NCBI GenBank assembly: GCA_947504115.1
Contig: CANNGH010000005.1
Coordinates: 62,001-126,000, forward strand
Source of the DNA: an uncultured Sedimentitalea sp.
Lineage (GTDB): Bacteria; Pseudomonadota; Alphaproteobacteria; Rhodobacterales; Rhodobacteraceae
Length of the DNA stretch: 64,000 bases
Direction: 5' to 3'
Part shown: piece after piece, positions 17,283 to 26,666 of the stretch
Numbering within the stretch: the stretch's first letter is position 1
How the letters are laid out: the number at the start of each line of letters is the position of its first letter
Notes under the pieces: model-generated
Told to the model about the DNA's origin: nothing
The model's input: only the letters and a program-made list of their open reading frames with translations
The model's database searches: none
Translations under genes and position numbers: made by a program

Positions 17283-18647
17283 TCAGCGCATGACGGCCAC
17301 CCGGTTCAACTCCTGACGCCAGAAGCGCAGCGTCAGAAAGATGCCGGCGCAACCAAGGCCGATCACAAGCCCCAGCCAGACGCCGGTGCCGCCCCATCCC
17401 AGAACGAAGCCCAGAAAATACGAGGCCGGAATACCCAGCGCCCAATACGACAGCGCCGCCACCGCCATCGGCACCCGGGTATCCTGCACGCCGCGCAACA
17501 GACCGATTGCGACTGCTTGGGCGCCGTCGACCAGCTGGAAAAGCGCCGCAATCGCAAGAAATCCAACGCCGAGCGCCAGAATCTCGGGACGCGCCGGCGC
17601 ATTGGCGTCGATGAACAGCGACAAAAGCGGCACCGGAATCGCCAGAAACGCGACGATCGTCAGCGTCGAAACGCCCAGCGACAACGCCGTCACCACCAGC
17701 GCACCGCGCCGCATCAATTCGCGGTCGGCCCGTCCATAGGCATTCCCGGCGCGGATTGTGGCGGCGTTGCTGAGACCCAGATGAACCATGAAGGCCGCCC
17801 CCGAAACGCTGACCACGATGCCATGCGCGGCCAGCGGAATCGTGCCGATCCAGCCGATCATCATCGACGAGGCCGCGAACATGCTGACCTCGCTCAGGGT
17901 GGTCAGGCCGATGGGAAGACCCAGCGCGAACACACGCGCGAACATCTCCCAATCCGGGCGCCAGAGCCGCTGGAACAGGTTGTGATGCGGCAGCGCGCGG
18001 ATCGCGTAAAAGATCACCGCCACCAGAGAAGCGCCATGGGTCGCCAGCGAGGCAATCGCCGCGCCCCTTATCCCCAGTTCCGGCGCGCCCCAATTGCCGA
18101 AAATCAGCGCATAGTTCACCACTGCGTTGACCAATGCTGCCAGAACCGTGATCCACAGCACCGCCTGCGTGCGCTCCAGCGCGGCCAGATAGGATTTCAG
18201 CACCATCACCAGCAGGGCCGGAAACAACCCCCAACCGGCGATCCGCAGATAGAGCGCAACCATCGCGGACACGTCGTCGGTCTGGCCCAGCGCCAGCAGG
18301 ATCGGCTCGGACCACCACATGACGGGCATCGCCAGCGCGGAAAACAGCACCGACAGCCACAGCCCCATCCGCGTGCAGCGGCGCACCGACACCTGATCGC
18401 CGGTGGCGGCAGCGGCGGCGACCAGCGGCATCACCGCGAATGCAAAGCCCGCACCAAGCAGGAAGAAGACCAGGAAATAGCTCCCGCTCGCCAGCGTCAC
18501 GGCAGCCAGTTCGGCCACGCCATACCAGCCCAGCATCGCGGTATCGGTCAGACCGATGGCGAATTGCGCCAGATGGCCACCGACCAGCGGCAGCCCCAGC
18601 ATGAGCACGGCCCTGGTATGGGCGGGATATGGCATTACCGATGTCAT
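17283..18647 (-). CDS. MATE-family multidrug efflux transporter
   Basis: A 454-residue protein with about twelve hydrophobic segments, matching NorM-type MATE exporters that expel cationic compounds in exchange for Na+ or H+. Typical strings are LMLGLPLVGGHLAQFAIGL at the start, DTAMLGWYGVAELAAV, and the repeat of the fold in the second half (LGLPIGLTTLSEVSMFAASS). It lies 89 bases upstream of the histidine kinase gene on the same strand and could share its transcript. Substrate unknown. Confidence 0.92.
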   Translation of the reverse strand: MTSVMPYPAHTRAVLMLGLPLVGGHLAQFAIGLTDTAMLGWYGVAELAAVTLASGSYFLVFFLLGAGFAFAVMPLVAAAAATGDQVSVRRCTRMGLWLSVLFSALAMPVMWWSEPILLALGQTDDVSAMVALYLRIAGWGLFPALLVMVLKSYLAALERTQAVLWITVLAALVNAVVNYALIFGNWGAPELGIRGAAIASLATHGASLVAVIFYAIRALPHHNLFQRLWRPDWEMFARVFALGLPIGLTTLSEVSMFAASSMMIGWIGTIPLAAHGIVVSVSGAAFMVHLGLSNAATIRAGNAYGRADRELMRRGALVVTALSLGVSTLTIVAFLAIPVPLLSLFIDANAPARPEILALGVGFLAIAALFQLVDGAQAVAIGLLRGVQDTRVPMAVAALSYWALGIPASYFLGFVLGWGGTGVWLGLVIGLGCAGIFLTLRFWRQELNRVAVMR

Positions 18648-18713
18648 CGGGCTGCATTAGGACCAATGCCCACCTGCGGCAAGGGCGCGCGGCCCCCCTG
18701 CCGGACGAAGCAC

Positions 18714-19640
18714 CTAACCCGCGCCGTCAGCCGATTGCGGTGCCGTTGCGGGCAGGTATTCCGGGCGCTGGATGACATTATGCGCCTGCCCCACGATTAG
18801 CGGATCGGGCTGCTGCACCACGTCGTCATTCCTGTCCGGATAATCCAGCGAAAACAGGAAATGGCGCATGCAGTTCAACCGTGCGCGTTTCTTGTCGTCC
18901 GACTTGATCACCGTCCAGGGGGCATCGGCGGTATCGGTGTAAAAGAACATCGCCTCTTTCGCCTCGGTATACTCGTCCCACTTGTTCAGCGACGCCTTGT
19001 CGATGGGTGACAGTTTCCAGCGTTTCAGCGGATCGGTCGCGCGTTGTTCGAACCGGCGGCGCTGCTCGTCCTGCGAGACCGAGAACCAGTATTTGTAAAG
19101 CCGGATGCCCGCGCGCACCAGCATCCGTTCGAGTTCGGGGGTCTGGCGCATGAATTCCAGATATTCGTGGGGTTCGCAAAACCCCATCACCCGCTCGACC
19201 CCGGCGCGGTTGTACCAGGACCGGTCGTAGAACACCATTTCGCCCGATGTCGGCAGGTGCCTGACATAGCGCTGGTAATACCATTGCCCGCGCTCCCGGT
19301 CGGTCGGTTTGTCGAGCGCGACGACGCGCGCCGTTCGCGGGTTCAGATGCTCGTTGAACCGCTTGATCGTGCCACCCTTGCCGGCAGCGTCGCGCCCCTC
19401 GAACAGAAGGACGAACTTCTGCCCGGTCTCATGCGCCCAAAGCTGCACCTTGAGCAGTTCGGCCTGAAGCAGCGCCTTTTCGGTCTCATAGGCGTCCCGC
19501 CCCATTTTCTGCGCATAGGGATAGCGACCGCTTTCGAAGGCGCGGCGCACCTCTTCGGCACCGGGCGCAGCAAGGGAGGATATGGCGAGCGCACCCTCGC
19601 GGGCGGATTTTGCGGCAGATTTGGGACCGTTGGACGACAT
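18714..19640 (-). CDS. ppk2: Polyphosphate kinase 2
   Basis: A 308-residue PPK2 enzyme that phosphorylates nucleotides from inorganic polyphosphate, or the reverse. Walker A is EGRDAAGKGGTIKR (residues 81-94), Walker B/lid region FYDRSWYNRAGVERVMGF, and the conserved SPID and PWTVIKSDDKKRARLN follow. The start MSSNGPKSAA gives a normal length for class I PPK2; a longer frame runs into the parE leader. The ribosome site is poor. Divergent from parE. Confidence 0.93.
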   Translation of the reverse strand: MSSNGPKSAAKSAREGALAISSLAAPGAEEVRRAFESGRYPYAQKMGRDAYETEKALLQAELLKVQLWAHETGQKFVLLFEGRDAAGKGGTIKRFNEHLNPRTARVVALDKPTDRERGQWYYQRYVRHLPTSGEMVFYDRSWYNRAGVERVMGFCEPHEYLEFMRQTPELERMLVRAGIRLYKYWFSVSQDEQRRRFEQRATDPLKRWKLSPIDKASLNKWDEYTEAKEAMFFYTDTADAPWTVIKSDDKKRARLNCMRHFLFSLDYPDRNDDVVQQPDPLIVGQAHNVIQRPEYLPATAPQSADGAG

Positions 19641-19797
19641 GCTGGGAAACCTCTTGTGCTGCGAATATGCCATAGGGGCGATCGACAGGCCAGCCACGTC
19701 CCAGCGCCGGCCCGCAGCCGCGCGCAGTCCCTTTCCCCGCCCGGCGCGCTCTGCCATAATGCAGGGCAATCAATCACAAGAGCAGCAGCATCAGCAC

Positions 19798-21756
19798 ATG
19801 GCCGACGACCTTCTCAGTGCCCAGCACTCCGCCGATTATGACGCCTCATCGATCGAGGTTCTCGAAGGGCTGGAACCGGTGCGCAAACGCCCCGGCATGT
19901 ATATCGGCGGCACGGACGAGCGCGCGCTGCACCATCTGGTCGCCGAGGTGCTGGACAACTCGATGGACGAGGCGGTGGCCGGCCACGCTAACCGGATCGA
20001 GGTCGAGTTGCACGATGACAACTCGATCACCATCCGCGACAACGGGCGCGGCATCCCCATCGATCCGCACCCCAAGTTTCCCGGCAAATCCGCGCTCGAG
20101 GTGATCCTCTGCACGCTGCATGCGGGCGGCAAGTTCTCGGGCAAGGCGTACGAGACATCGGGCGGCCTGCATGGCGTGGGCGCGTCGGTTGTGAACGCGC
20201 TGAGCGATTCCATGGTGGTTCAGGTCGCCCGCGACCGCCAGCTATACGAACAGCGGTTTTCGCGCGGTCTGCCGCTTGGCCCGGTCGAACATGTGGGCGC
20301 AGCCCCCAACCGGCGCGGCACCACCGTCACCTTTCACCCCGACCCCGAGATATTCGGCCAGCACCGGTTCAAACCCGCCCGGCTGTTCAAGTCCATCCGC
20401 TCCAAGGCCTATCTGTTCTCGGGCGTCGAAATCCGCTGGAAATCCGCCGTCGAGGAAGGCGACACGCCGACCGAGGCCACGTTCCACTTTCCCGGCGGGC
20501 TGTCCGATTACCTGAGCGAGACGCTGGGCACCGCCAGCACCTATGCCGACAAGCCATTTGCCGGCACCGTCGAATTCCGCGAGAAATTCAACACCCCCGG
20601 CAAGGTGGAATGGGCGATCAACTGGACCCCGTCGCGCGACGGCTTCATCCAGTCCTATTGCAACACCGTCCCCACCCCCGAAGGCGGCACGCACGAGGTC
20701 GGGTTCTGGGCCGCGATCCTGAAAGGCATCCGCGCCTATGGCGAACTGGTCAGCAACCGCAAGGCCGCGCAGATCAGCCGTGACGACCTGATAACCGGGG
20801 GGTGCGCGCTGGTGTCATGCTTTATCCGTGACCCGGAATTCGTCGGCCAGACCAAGGACCGTCTGGCCACGGTCGAGGCGCAGAAGCTGGTGGAGAATTC
20901 CGTCCGCGACCATTTCGACAACTGGCTGGCGGCGGACACCAAAAGCGCGGGTGCGATCCTCGATTTCTTGGTCCTGCGCGCCGAGGAACGTCTGCGCCGC
21001 CGCGCCGAAAAGGAAACCCAGCGCAAGACCGCGACCCGCAAGCTGCGCCTGCCCGGCAAGCTGACGGATTGTTCCTCGAACGCGCGGGAGGGGACCGAGT
21101 TGTTCATCGTCGAAGGCGACAGCGCGGGCGGCAGTGCCAAGATGGCTCGCGACCGCAAGACCCAGGCCCTGCTGCCCCTGCGCGGCAAGATCCTGAACGT
21201 GCTGGGCGCGGCGAGTTCCAAGCTGGGCAGCAACCAGGAGATCAGCGACCTGACGCAGGCGCTGGGCGTGGGCTTGGGCAGCAAATTCAACATCGACGAT
21301 CTGCGCTATGACAAGATCATCATCATGACCGACGCGGATGTGGACGGCGCGCATATCGCCTCGCTTCTGATGACGTTCTTCTTTACCCAGATGCGCCCGA
21401 TGATCGACGCCGGACACCTTTACCTTGCCTGCCCGCCGCTGTTCCGCCTGACGCAAGGGGCGCGCCGCGTCTATTGCGTGGACGAGGCGGAAAAGGACGC
21501 GCTGCTGGAAAAGGGTCTGGGCGGCAAGGGCAAGATCGACGTCAGCCGCTTCAAGGGTCTGGGCGAGATGGACGCCAAGGACTTGAAGGAAACCACGATG
21601 GATCCGGCCAGCCGCAAGCTGATCCGGGTGACCATCGACGAGGACGAACCGGGCGAAACCGGCGATCTGGTGGAACGCCTGATGGGCAAGAAACCGGAAC
21701 TGCGCTTTCAGTACATCCAGGAGAACGCGCGGTTCGTTGAGGAACTGGATGTTTGA
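19798..21756 (+). CDS. parE: DNA topoisomerase IV subunit B
   Basis: A 652-residue ATPase subunit of topoisomerase IV, which decatenates daughter chromosomes. Seen are the GHKL motifs EVLDNSMDEAVAGHA, IRDNGRGIPID and GGLHGVGASVVNAL, the Toprim motif FIVEGDSAGGSAK and TDADVDGAHI. Absence of the gyrase-type insertion and the C-terminal ending RFVEELDV favour ParE over GyrB. The start MADDLLSAQH is the ATG at 19798 rather than one at 19759. Gene alone on its strand; 203 bases follow before the next gene, with a TCCGGA inverted repeat (21811-21832). Confidence 0.95.
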   Translation: MADDLLSAQHSADYDASSIEVLEGLEPVRKRPGMYIGGTDERALHHLVAEVLDNSMDEAVAGHANRIEVELHDDNSITIRDNGRGIPIDPHPKFPGKSALEVILCTLHAGGKFSGKAYETSGGLHGVGASVVNALSDSMVVQVARDRQLYEQRFSRGLPLGPVEHVGAAPNRRGTTVTFHPDPEIFGQHRFKPARLFKSIRSKAYLFSGVEIRWKSAVEEGDTPTEATFHFPGGLSDYLSETLGTASTYADKPFAGTVEFREKFNTPGKVEWAINWTPSRDGFIQSYCNTVPTPEGGTHEVGFWAAILKGIRAYGELVSNRKAAQISRDDLITGGCALVSCFIRDPEFVGQTKDRLATVEAQKLVENSVRDHFDNWLAADTKSAGAILDFLVLRAEERLRRRAEKETQRKTATRKLRLPGKLTDCSSNAREGTELFIVEGDSAGGSAKMARDRKTQALLPLRGKILNVLGAASSKLGSNQEISDLTQALGVGLGSKFNIDDLRYDKIIIMTDADVDGAHIASLLMTFFFTQMRPMIDAGHLYLACPPLFRLTQGARRVYCVDEAEKDALLEKGLGGKGKIDVSRFKGLGEMDAKDLKETTMDPASRKLIRVTIDEDEPGETGDLVERLMGKKPELRFQYIQENARFVEELDV

Positions 21757-21959
21757 ACCCGGATGAAATCCACAAGAAGCGCTGAAGATGCAGTCGACGG
21801 CATTGGACGCTCCGGATCGGCTATATTCCGGATCCCTACGGCGAATACGACGCTGATTCCGACCTGCATCATCGCATCGCGTTCATCTATTGTGCGCCAA
21901 AATGGAACCAAAGTGACCGACGGCGGATTGGCATCCGAACCTTCGAGGACCGCGCTGCC

Positions 21960-22877
21960 ATGGCCAACAGCGACATCTGCATCCTGCTGAACGTCAAATC
22001 GGGCAAGCGGGACAAGGCGGAAATTCCGCAACGAATCGCCGCTGCCTTCGAGGCGCTGGGCGTCCCGATCACGCTGCGAAGACTGCACAGGGGCGGCGAG
22101 GTCGAGCAAAGCGCCCGACAGGCTGTACAGGACGGGTTCTCGACCATCGTCGCCGCCGGGGGCGATGGGACGATTTGCGGGGTGGCGTCAGCCATGGCCG
22201 ATAGCGGGCGGGTCATGGGCATCCTGCCGCTGGGCACGTTCAACTACTTCGCCCGCTCGCTCGATATTCCCGAAGCGCTGGAAGACGCCGCACAGGTCAT
22301 CGTGCAGGGCGCGCATCGGCCGACGCGGGTGGCGACGATCAACGACGAACTGTTCCTGAACAATGCCAGCCTCGGGGCCTATCCGCTGATCCTGCGCGAA
22401 CGCGAGACCATCTATCGCCGCTGGGGGCGCAGCCGCGTGGCGGCTTATTGGTCGGTACTCAAGACGCTGGCCACGCTGCATCACCGGCTGGATCTGACCG
22501 TGACGGCGGACGGGGTGACGCAGCGGTTCCGCACGCCGCTGGTCTTTGCGGTCAACAACGCCTATCAGCTCGACCAGATGGGGCTTCAGGGACGAGACGC
22601 CATCGCGGCGGGCAAGCTGGTGCTGCTGATCGCGCCCGACACCGGGCGCTGGGGTACGCTGGGCAACGCGCTGGCACTGGCGGCGGGACGTGCGCGGCGG
22701 GATCGCAACTTCGATCTTGTGACCGGCACCGACATCACCATCGACGCGCCGCGGATCAGCCGCCATGTCGCGCGCGACGGCGAGCGCGGGCGCATGAAGC
22801 CCCCGTTCCGCCTGCGCGTGCACGAAGACGCGCTGACCCTTATCACGCCCCAAGCCGCGACACGCGGTCCCAGATGA
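21960..22877 (+). CDS. Diacylglycerol/lipid kinase-like protein
   Basis: A 305-residue protein with the DAG kinase catalytic signature: N-terminal CILLNVKSGK, the glycine-rich loop AAGGDGTICGVASAM (GGDGT at residues 67-71) and GILPLGTFNYFARSL. The family phosphorylates diacylglycerol or related lipids. No clear ribosome site precedes the ATG. Its stop overlaps the start of the phosphoesterase gene by four bases (ATGA), so a kinase and a phosphoesterase are translationally coupled. Confidence 0.87.
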   Translation: MANSDICILLNVKSGKRDKAEIPQRIAAAFEALGVPITLRRLHRGGEVEQSARQAVQDGFSTIVAAGGDGTICGVASAMADSGRVMGILPLGTFNYFARSLDIPEALEDAAQVIVQGAHRPTRVATINDELFLNNASLGAYPLILRERETIYRRWGRSRVAAYWSVLKTLATLHHRLDLTVTADGVTQRFRTPLVFAVNNAYQLDQMGLQGRDAIAAGKLVLLIAPDTGRWGTLGNALALAAGRARRDRNFDLVTGTDITIDAPRISRHVARDGERGRMKPPFRLRVHEDALTLITPQAATRGPR

Positions 22878-23668
22878 GACGATTGGTGCACCTGTCCGAT
22901 CTGCATTTCGGCCGTGACCGTCCGGAATTGCTGGATCCTCTGGTGGACTGCGTCAACGCGCTCTCTCCTGATCTGGTGGCGATCTCGGGCGATCTGACGC
23001 AACGGGCACTTGCGGCGCAGTTCCATGCGGCGCGGGCTTTTCTGGACCGTCTGGTTCCGCCGGTTCTCGTGGTGCCGGGCAATCACGACGTGCCGCTCTA
23101 CAATCCGTTGATGCGCTGGTTCCTGCCGTTCCATCAATACCGCCGCTGGATCGACCGCGATCTGGAGCCGGTCCACCGCGACGATGAAATGACCGTCATC
23201 GGCCTCAACACCGTCAATCCCTATAGCTGGCAGCGTGGCCGGGTTCATCGTCACGCGCTTGCGCGCGCCTGCAATGCCTTCGCCGATGCCAAGGGTTATC
23301 GCGTGATCGTCGCCCATCACCCGATGGAGCAGGAGCCGGGCGATCACAAGAAACCGATGCGCGGTGCCGAGCGGGCCATCGACCAGCTTTCCGATTGCGG
23401 CGCCGACGTGATCCTGACCGGCCATCTGCACAATTGGCGCGTGGGCACATTCGCCGCGCGCGCCGGGCGCAATTCGGCGGTGCAGGTCCATGCCGGCACC
23501 GGCCTCTCGACCCGGCTGCGGGGCGAGCCGAACGATTTCAACCTGCTGGAACTGGAGCCGGGGCGCATCACGATCACGCGCCATGTCGCGGTCGAGTCCG
23601 GAACCGCATTCGAACCTGCCGAGATCCGCCGTTACACTGCCGACGGTGCCGGCGGCTGGACCCGGTAA
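22874..23668 (+). CDS. Calcineurin-type metallophosphoesterase
   Basis: A 264-residue enzyme with all five metal-binding blocks: D9 and H11 (LSDLHFG), D40 (SGDLTQRA), N70-H71 (PGNHD), VIVAHHP and GHLHNW. The closest groups are cyclic-nucleotide or UDP-diacylglucosamine-type phosphoesterases; the substrate is open. It is translated directly after the lipid kinase, which hints at a phospholipid-related substrate. It ends before a strong hairpin at 23705. Confidence 0.87.
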   Translation: MRRLVHLSDLHFGRDRPELLDPLVDCVNALSPDLVAISGDLTQRALAAQFHAARAFLDRLVPPVLVVPGNHDVPLYNPLMRWFLPFHQYRRWIDRDLEPVHRDDEMTVIGLNTVNPYSWQRGRVHRHALARACNAFADAKGYRVIVAHHPMEQEPGDHKKPMRGAERAIDQLSDCGADVILTGHLHNWRVGTFAARAGRNSAVQVHAGTGLSTRLRGEPNDFNLLELEPGRITITRHVAVESGTAFEPAEIRRYTADGAGGWTR

Positions 23669-23704
23669 CAGCGCCGCCCACGAAGGATGCATCCGCCAGA
23701 AACA

Positions 23705-23731
23705 AAACCAGCGCCGTCAGGGCGCTGGTTT
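23705..23731. terminator. Bidirectional terminator between convergent genes
   Basis: AAACCAGCGCC pairs perfectly with GGCGCTGGTTT over 11 bp with the loop GTCAG. It has A residues on one side and T residues on the other, between the convergent phosphoesterase and degP genes, so it can end both transcripts. Confidence 0.8.
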
Positions 23732-23757
23732 CTCACATCTTCGCTGTAGCGGGGTTG

Positions 23758-25227
23758 CTACTCGTCCAGTGACAGCGCCACGAACCGCGGATCGCCCCCG
23801 CGCCGAACCAGAAGCAGAAGCGACTTGCGCCCGGCCTCTTTCGCATCCTCGATACGGGCGGTCAAATCGGCCAGCGACGCGATCTTCTGCTGACCGGCTT
23901 CGGTAATCACGTCACCGGCGCGCAAGCCCTTTTCAAAGGCTTCGGCGGATTCGTCGACCGACAGCACGACCAGACCCTCGACATCGTCGCCGACGCCCAG
24001 TTCGCTCCGCATATCGTCGCTCAGACCGGTCACGGACATGCCCAGAACCTCGGCCTCCTCGGGGGAGGCGTCGCCGTCCATCGCGGCGGGAACAACCGTT
24101 TCGCCTTCCTCGCGCCGGCCCAGCGTCACCTTGAACGACTGGGTCTTGCCGTCGCGCCAGACCGTGACGCGCACCGATTTGCCGATCGCGGTGTTGCCGA
24201 CCTGCCGAACGAGGGCACGGGTGTCGGTGACATCGGCACCGTCAAAGCTGGTGATGACATCGCCGGCTTTCAGACCGGCCTCGGCTGCCGGACCTTCGGG
24301 CACGTCGGTGATGAGCGCACCCGCGACCGTGTCCAGTCCCATCGCCTCGGCGACGTCGTCAGTCACGTCCTGAATGCGGACGCCAAGCCAGCCGCGCCGG
24401 GTTTCGCCGAACTCCTTGAGCTGATCGACGACACGCGACACCACGTTGGATGCCATCGAGAAGCCAATTCCGATCGAGCCGCCACTGGGCGACAGGATCG
24501 CCGTGTTCACGCCGACGACACCGCCATCCATGTTGAACAGCGGCCCGCCCGAGTTGCCCCGGTTGATCGCCGCATCGGTCTGGATGTAATCGTCATAGGT
24601 GCCCGACAAGGCCCGGTTGCGCGCCGAAACGATCCCCACGGAGGCCGAGAATCCCTGCCCCAGCGGGTTGCCCATGGCCAGAACCCAATCGCCGACCCGC
24701 GCCGAGTCGCTGTCGGCGAAGCTGACGAACGGCAGCGGCTCGTCGGTCTCGACCTTCAGCAGGGCGATATCGGTGTTGGGGTCGGTGCCGATCACCTTGG
24801 CGGGCAGTTCCTTGCCCGAAAAGAACTCGACCAGGATTTCGTCGGCGCGGTCGATGACGTGGTTGTTCGTCACCACGAACCCGTCCTCGGAAATCACGAA
24901 GCCCGATCCCAGCGCGGTGGACCGGCGGGGACGGCTGTCGGGTCCGTGGCGGTCCTGGAACTCGCGAAAGAAATCCTCGAAGGGCGAGCCCTTGGGAACG
25001 ATGCCTTCGGGGACCGTCCGGCTTTCGACCATGGTCGTGGTGGTGATGTTGACGACGGCGGGGCTGACCTTTTCGGCCAGCGGCGCCACGCTTTCGGGCT
25101 TGGCCTGCGCCAGGACGGTCTGCGCGAGGACGAACATCAGCGTCAGCGCGGCAAGCCAGATCATCCGCAGCCGCAACTGCGCGCCGCGCGGATCCTCGAT
25201 CTGTCGGGTCACTGCCTGTGGGTGCAC
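23758..25227 (-). CDS. degP: Do/DegP-family periplasmic serine protease
   Basis: A 489-residue protease-chaperone. A membrane/signal segment lies at residues 21-41, so the enzyme is exported. The catalytic triad is H123 (TNNHVID), D153 (NTDIALLKV) and S226 (GNSGGPL). Two PDZ domains follow (about 255-345 and 385-480). The start is a GTG with AGGAG 10 bases upstream. It lies 180 bases downstream of DUF2065-hflC-hflK on the same strand, so envelope proteolysis functions are grouped. Confidence 0.93.
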   Translation of the reverse strand: MHPQAVTRQIEDPRGAQLRLRMIWLAALTLMFVLAQTVLAQAKPESVAPLAEKVSPAVVNITTTTMVESRTVPEGIVPKGSPFEDFFREFQDRHGPDSRPRRSTALGSGFVISEDGFVVTNNHVIDRADEILVEFFSGKELPAKVIGTDPNTDIALLKVETDEPLPFVSFADSDSARVGDWVLAMGNPLGQGFSASVGIVSARNRALSGTYDDYIQTDAAINRGNSGGPLFNMDGGVVGVNTAILSPSGGSIGIGFSMASNVVSRVVDQLKEFGETRRGWLGVRIQDVTDDVAEAMGLDTVAGALITDVPEGPAAEAGLKAGDVITSFDGADVTDTRALVRQVGNTAIGKSVRVTVWRDGKTQSFKVTLGRREEGETVVPAAMDGDASPEEAEVLGMSVTGLSDDMRSELGVGDDVEGLVVLSVDESAEAFEKGLRAGDVITEAGQQKIASLADLTARIEDAKEAGRKSLLLLVRRGGDPRFVALSLDE

Positions 25228-25407
25228 TTTGGCGTCTCCTGTATAACTGAAACAGCGATCACGATCCGGCTTGCAGATCGCGGATCGGATACGGGCACAA
25301 TGTAGGCGTCAGTCTCGCATGTGAAAGACTTATTGCAAAGCATCAAGCGGTTGTGAAAAACCGGCATGATGCGGGGCGATCACGCGCGCGCCTTTGAAGG
25401 GTCTTTT

Positions 25408-25605
25408 CTACGCTCCCAGCGCATGTGCAACCCAGAGAAGCAGCAGCCCGAAAACCAGTGCCAATGCCCCGATCTGGCGGCGCGCGGGCTCGGGCAGCGT
25501 GCGCAGCGCCATCAGCATCTGCTCGATCAGCGAAGGGGCCAGCACCCAGGCCAGCCCCTCGACGATCAGCACCAGCCCGAGAGCCAGAAAGACGGTCGCG
25601 ATCAA
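25408..25605 (-). CDS. DUF2065 small membrane protein
   Basis: A 65-residue protein with two hydrophobic helices (about 3-25 and 45-63) separated by a basic linker, matching DUF2065, a family usually found directly after hflC. Its start overlaps the hflC stop by four bases, so the two are translationally coupled. Role unknown; the linkage suggests a part in the HflKC membrane complex. The 180 bases to degP hold no other gene. Confidence 0.88.
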   Translation of the reverse strand: MIATVFLALGLVLIVEGLAWVLAPSLIEQMLMALRTLPEPARRQIGALALVFGLLLLWVAHALGA

Positions 25606-26666
25606 TTGGTCGGTCCGCCCTCGCCCTGCGCGTCGGAGTCAGCATCGTCCGCGCCGGATCTCTGGGTTTCGGCGTCTTCCTCCAGCCGCTTGCGTTCTTC
25701 CTCCGGCAGGTCGGGAGAAATCTCGCTTTCGGGGGCGAGCTCGCGCAGCCGGTCCAGATTGACATTGTCCATCTTCACCTCGCGCAGCCCCTCCGGGCGG
25801 ATCGCTTCGAAAAGCGAGCTGACGAATTCGCTGTCGGGCGAAATGACGAGCGTGGAATTGTCCGCCGGCAGGCTGCGCTCGAAGGCGCTGAGCGAGCGAT
25901 AGAAGGTGAAGAACTCGGGGTTGTCGCCAAAGGCTTCGGCATAGACACGGTTGCGCTCGGCATCCGCCTCACCACGGGTGATCTGCGCCTCGCGCTCGGC
26001 GTTCGAGACGGTTTCGACCACGGTGCGGTCCGCGGCGGCACGCACGCGCTGCGCGGCCTCGTTACCGCGCGCGATCTCGTCGGCGGCCTCGCGTTCACGC
26101 TCGGCGCGCATCCGGGCGAATGTCGCGTCAAGGTTCTGCTGCGGCAGGTTGGTCTGCTTCAGCCGCACGTCCACGATCTCGAGGCCCAGCCCTTCGGCGC
26201 TGGCGCGGGCCTGGGCGCGGATGCGCAGGGCCAGATCGCGCCGTTCCGGCGACAGGATCGTATCCGACGTCACCTGATCGGCACCCAGAACCTCGCGAAT
26301 CTGGGCATTCAGGATCGACGACAGACGGTCTTCGGCGGTGCGGATGCCGCCGACGCCGACGGCCTGACGGAACCGGACCACATCGGCGATCCGATAGCGC
26401 GTGAAGGCATCGACCACCAGGCGGCGATCGTCCGACGGCGTGACCTCGATGGTGTCGGTGTCAAGCGACAGGATCCGGCGGTCGTATTTCACCACGTCCT
26501 GAATGATCGGAATCTTGAAGCCGAGTCCGGGCTCGTCGATCACCTGACGGATCTGGCCGAATTGCAGCACCAGAGCCTTTTCGCGCTCATCCACGATAAA
26601 GACGGATGCAAGCAGGCCGACCACTGCGACAATCACTATTACAACGAAGATCAGGGATTTGCGCAT
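25602..26666 (-). CDS. hflC: HflC, regulator of FtsH protease
   Basis: A 354-residue SPFH-domain protein. One N-terminal membrane helix (residues 5-25) is followed by the band-7 fold (EREKALVLQFGQIRQVIDEP, then GLGFKIPIIQDVVKYDRRIL) and a long alanine- and arginine-rich helical region that in HflK/HflC forms the large cage around FtsH. The C-terminal 60 residues are acidic and low-complexity, longer than in E. coli HflC. The start touches the hflK stop. Confidence 0.94.
   Translation of the reverse strand: MRKSLIFVVIVIVAVVGLLASVFIVDEREKALVLQFGQIRQVIDEPGLGFKIPIIQDVVKYDRRILSLDTDTIEVTPSDDRRLVVDAFTRYRIADVVRFRQAVGVGGIRTAEDRLSSILNAQIREVLGADQVTSDTILSPERRDLALRIRAQARASAEGLGLEIVDVRLKQTNLPQQNLDATFARMRAEREREAADEIARGNEAAQRVRAAADRTVVETVSNAEREAQITRGEADAERNRVYAEAFGDNPEFFTFYRSLSAFERSLPADNSTLVISPDSEFVSSLFEAIRPEGLREVKMDNVNLDRLRELAPESEISPDLPEEERKRLEEDAETQRSGADDADSDAQGEGGPTN

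Noticed and set aside
16117-18666. Single 849-codon frame joining the histidine kinase to an upstream region
   Set aside because: The upstream half is a different frame of the MATE gene; the kinase starts at 17193 after a ribosome site. It is not a real fusion.
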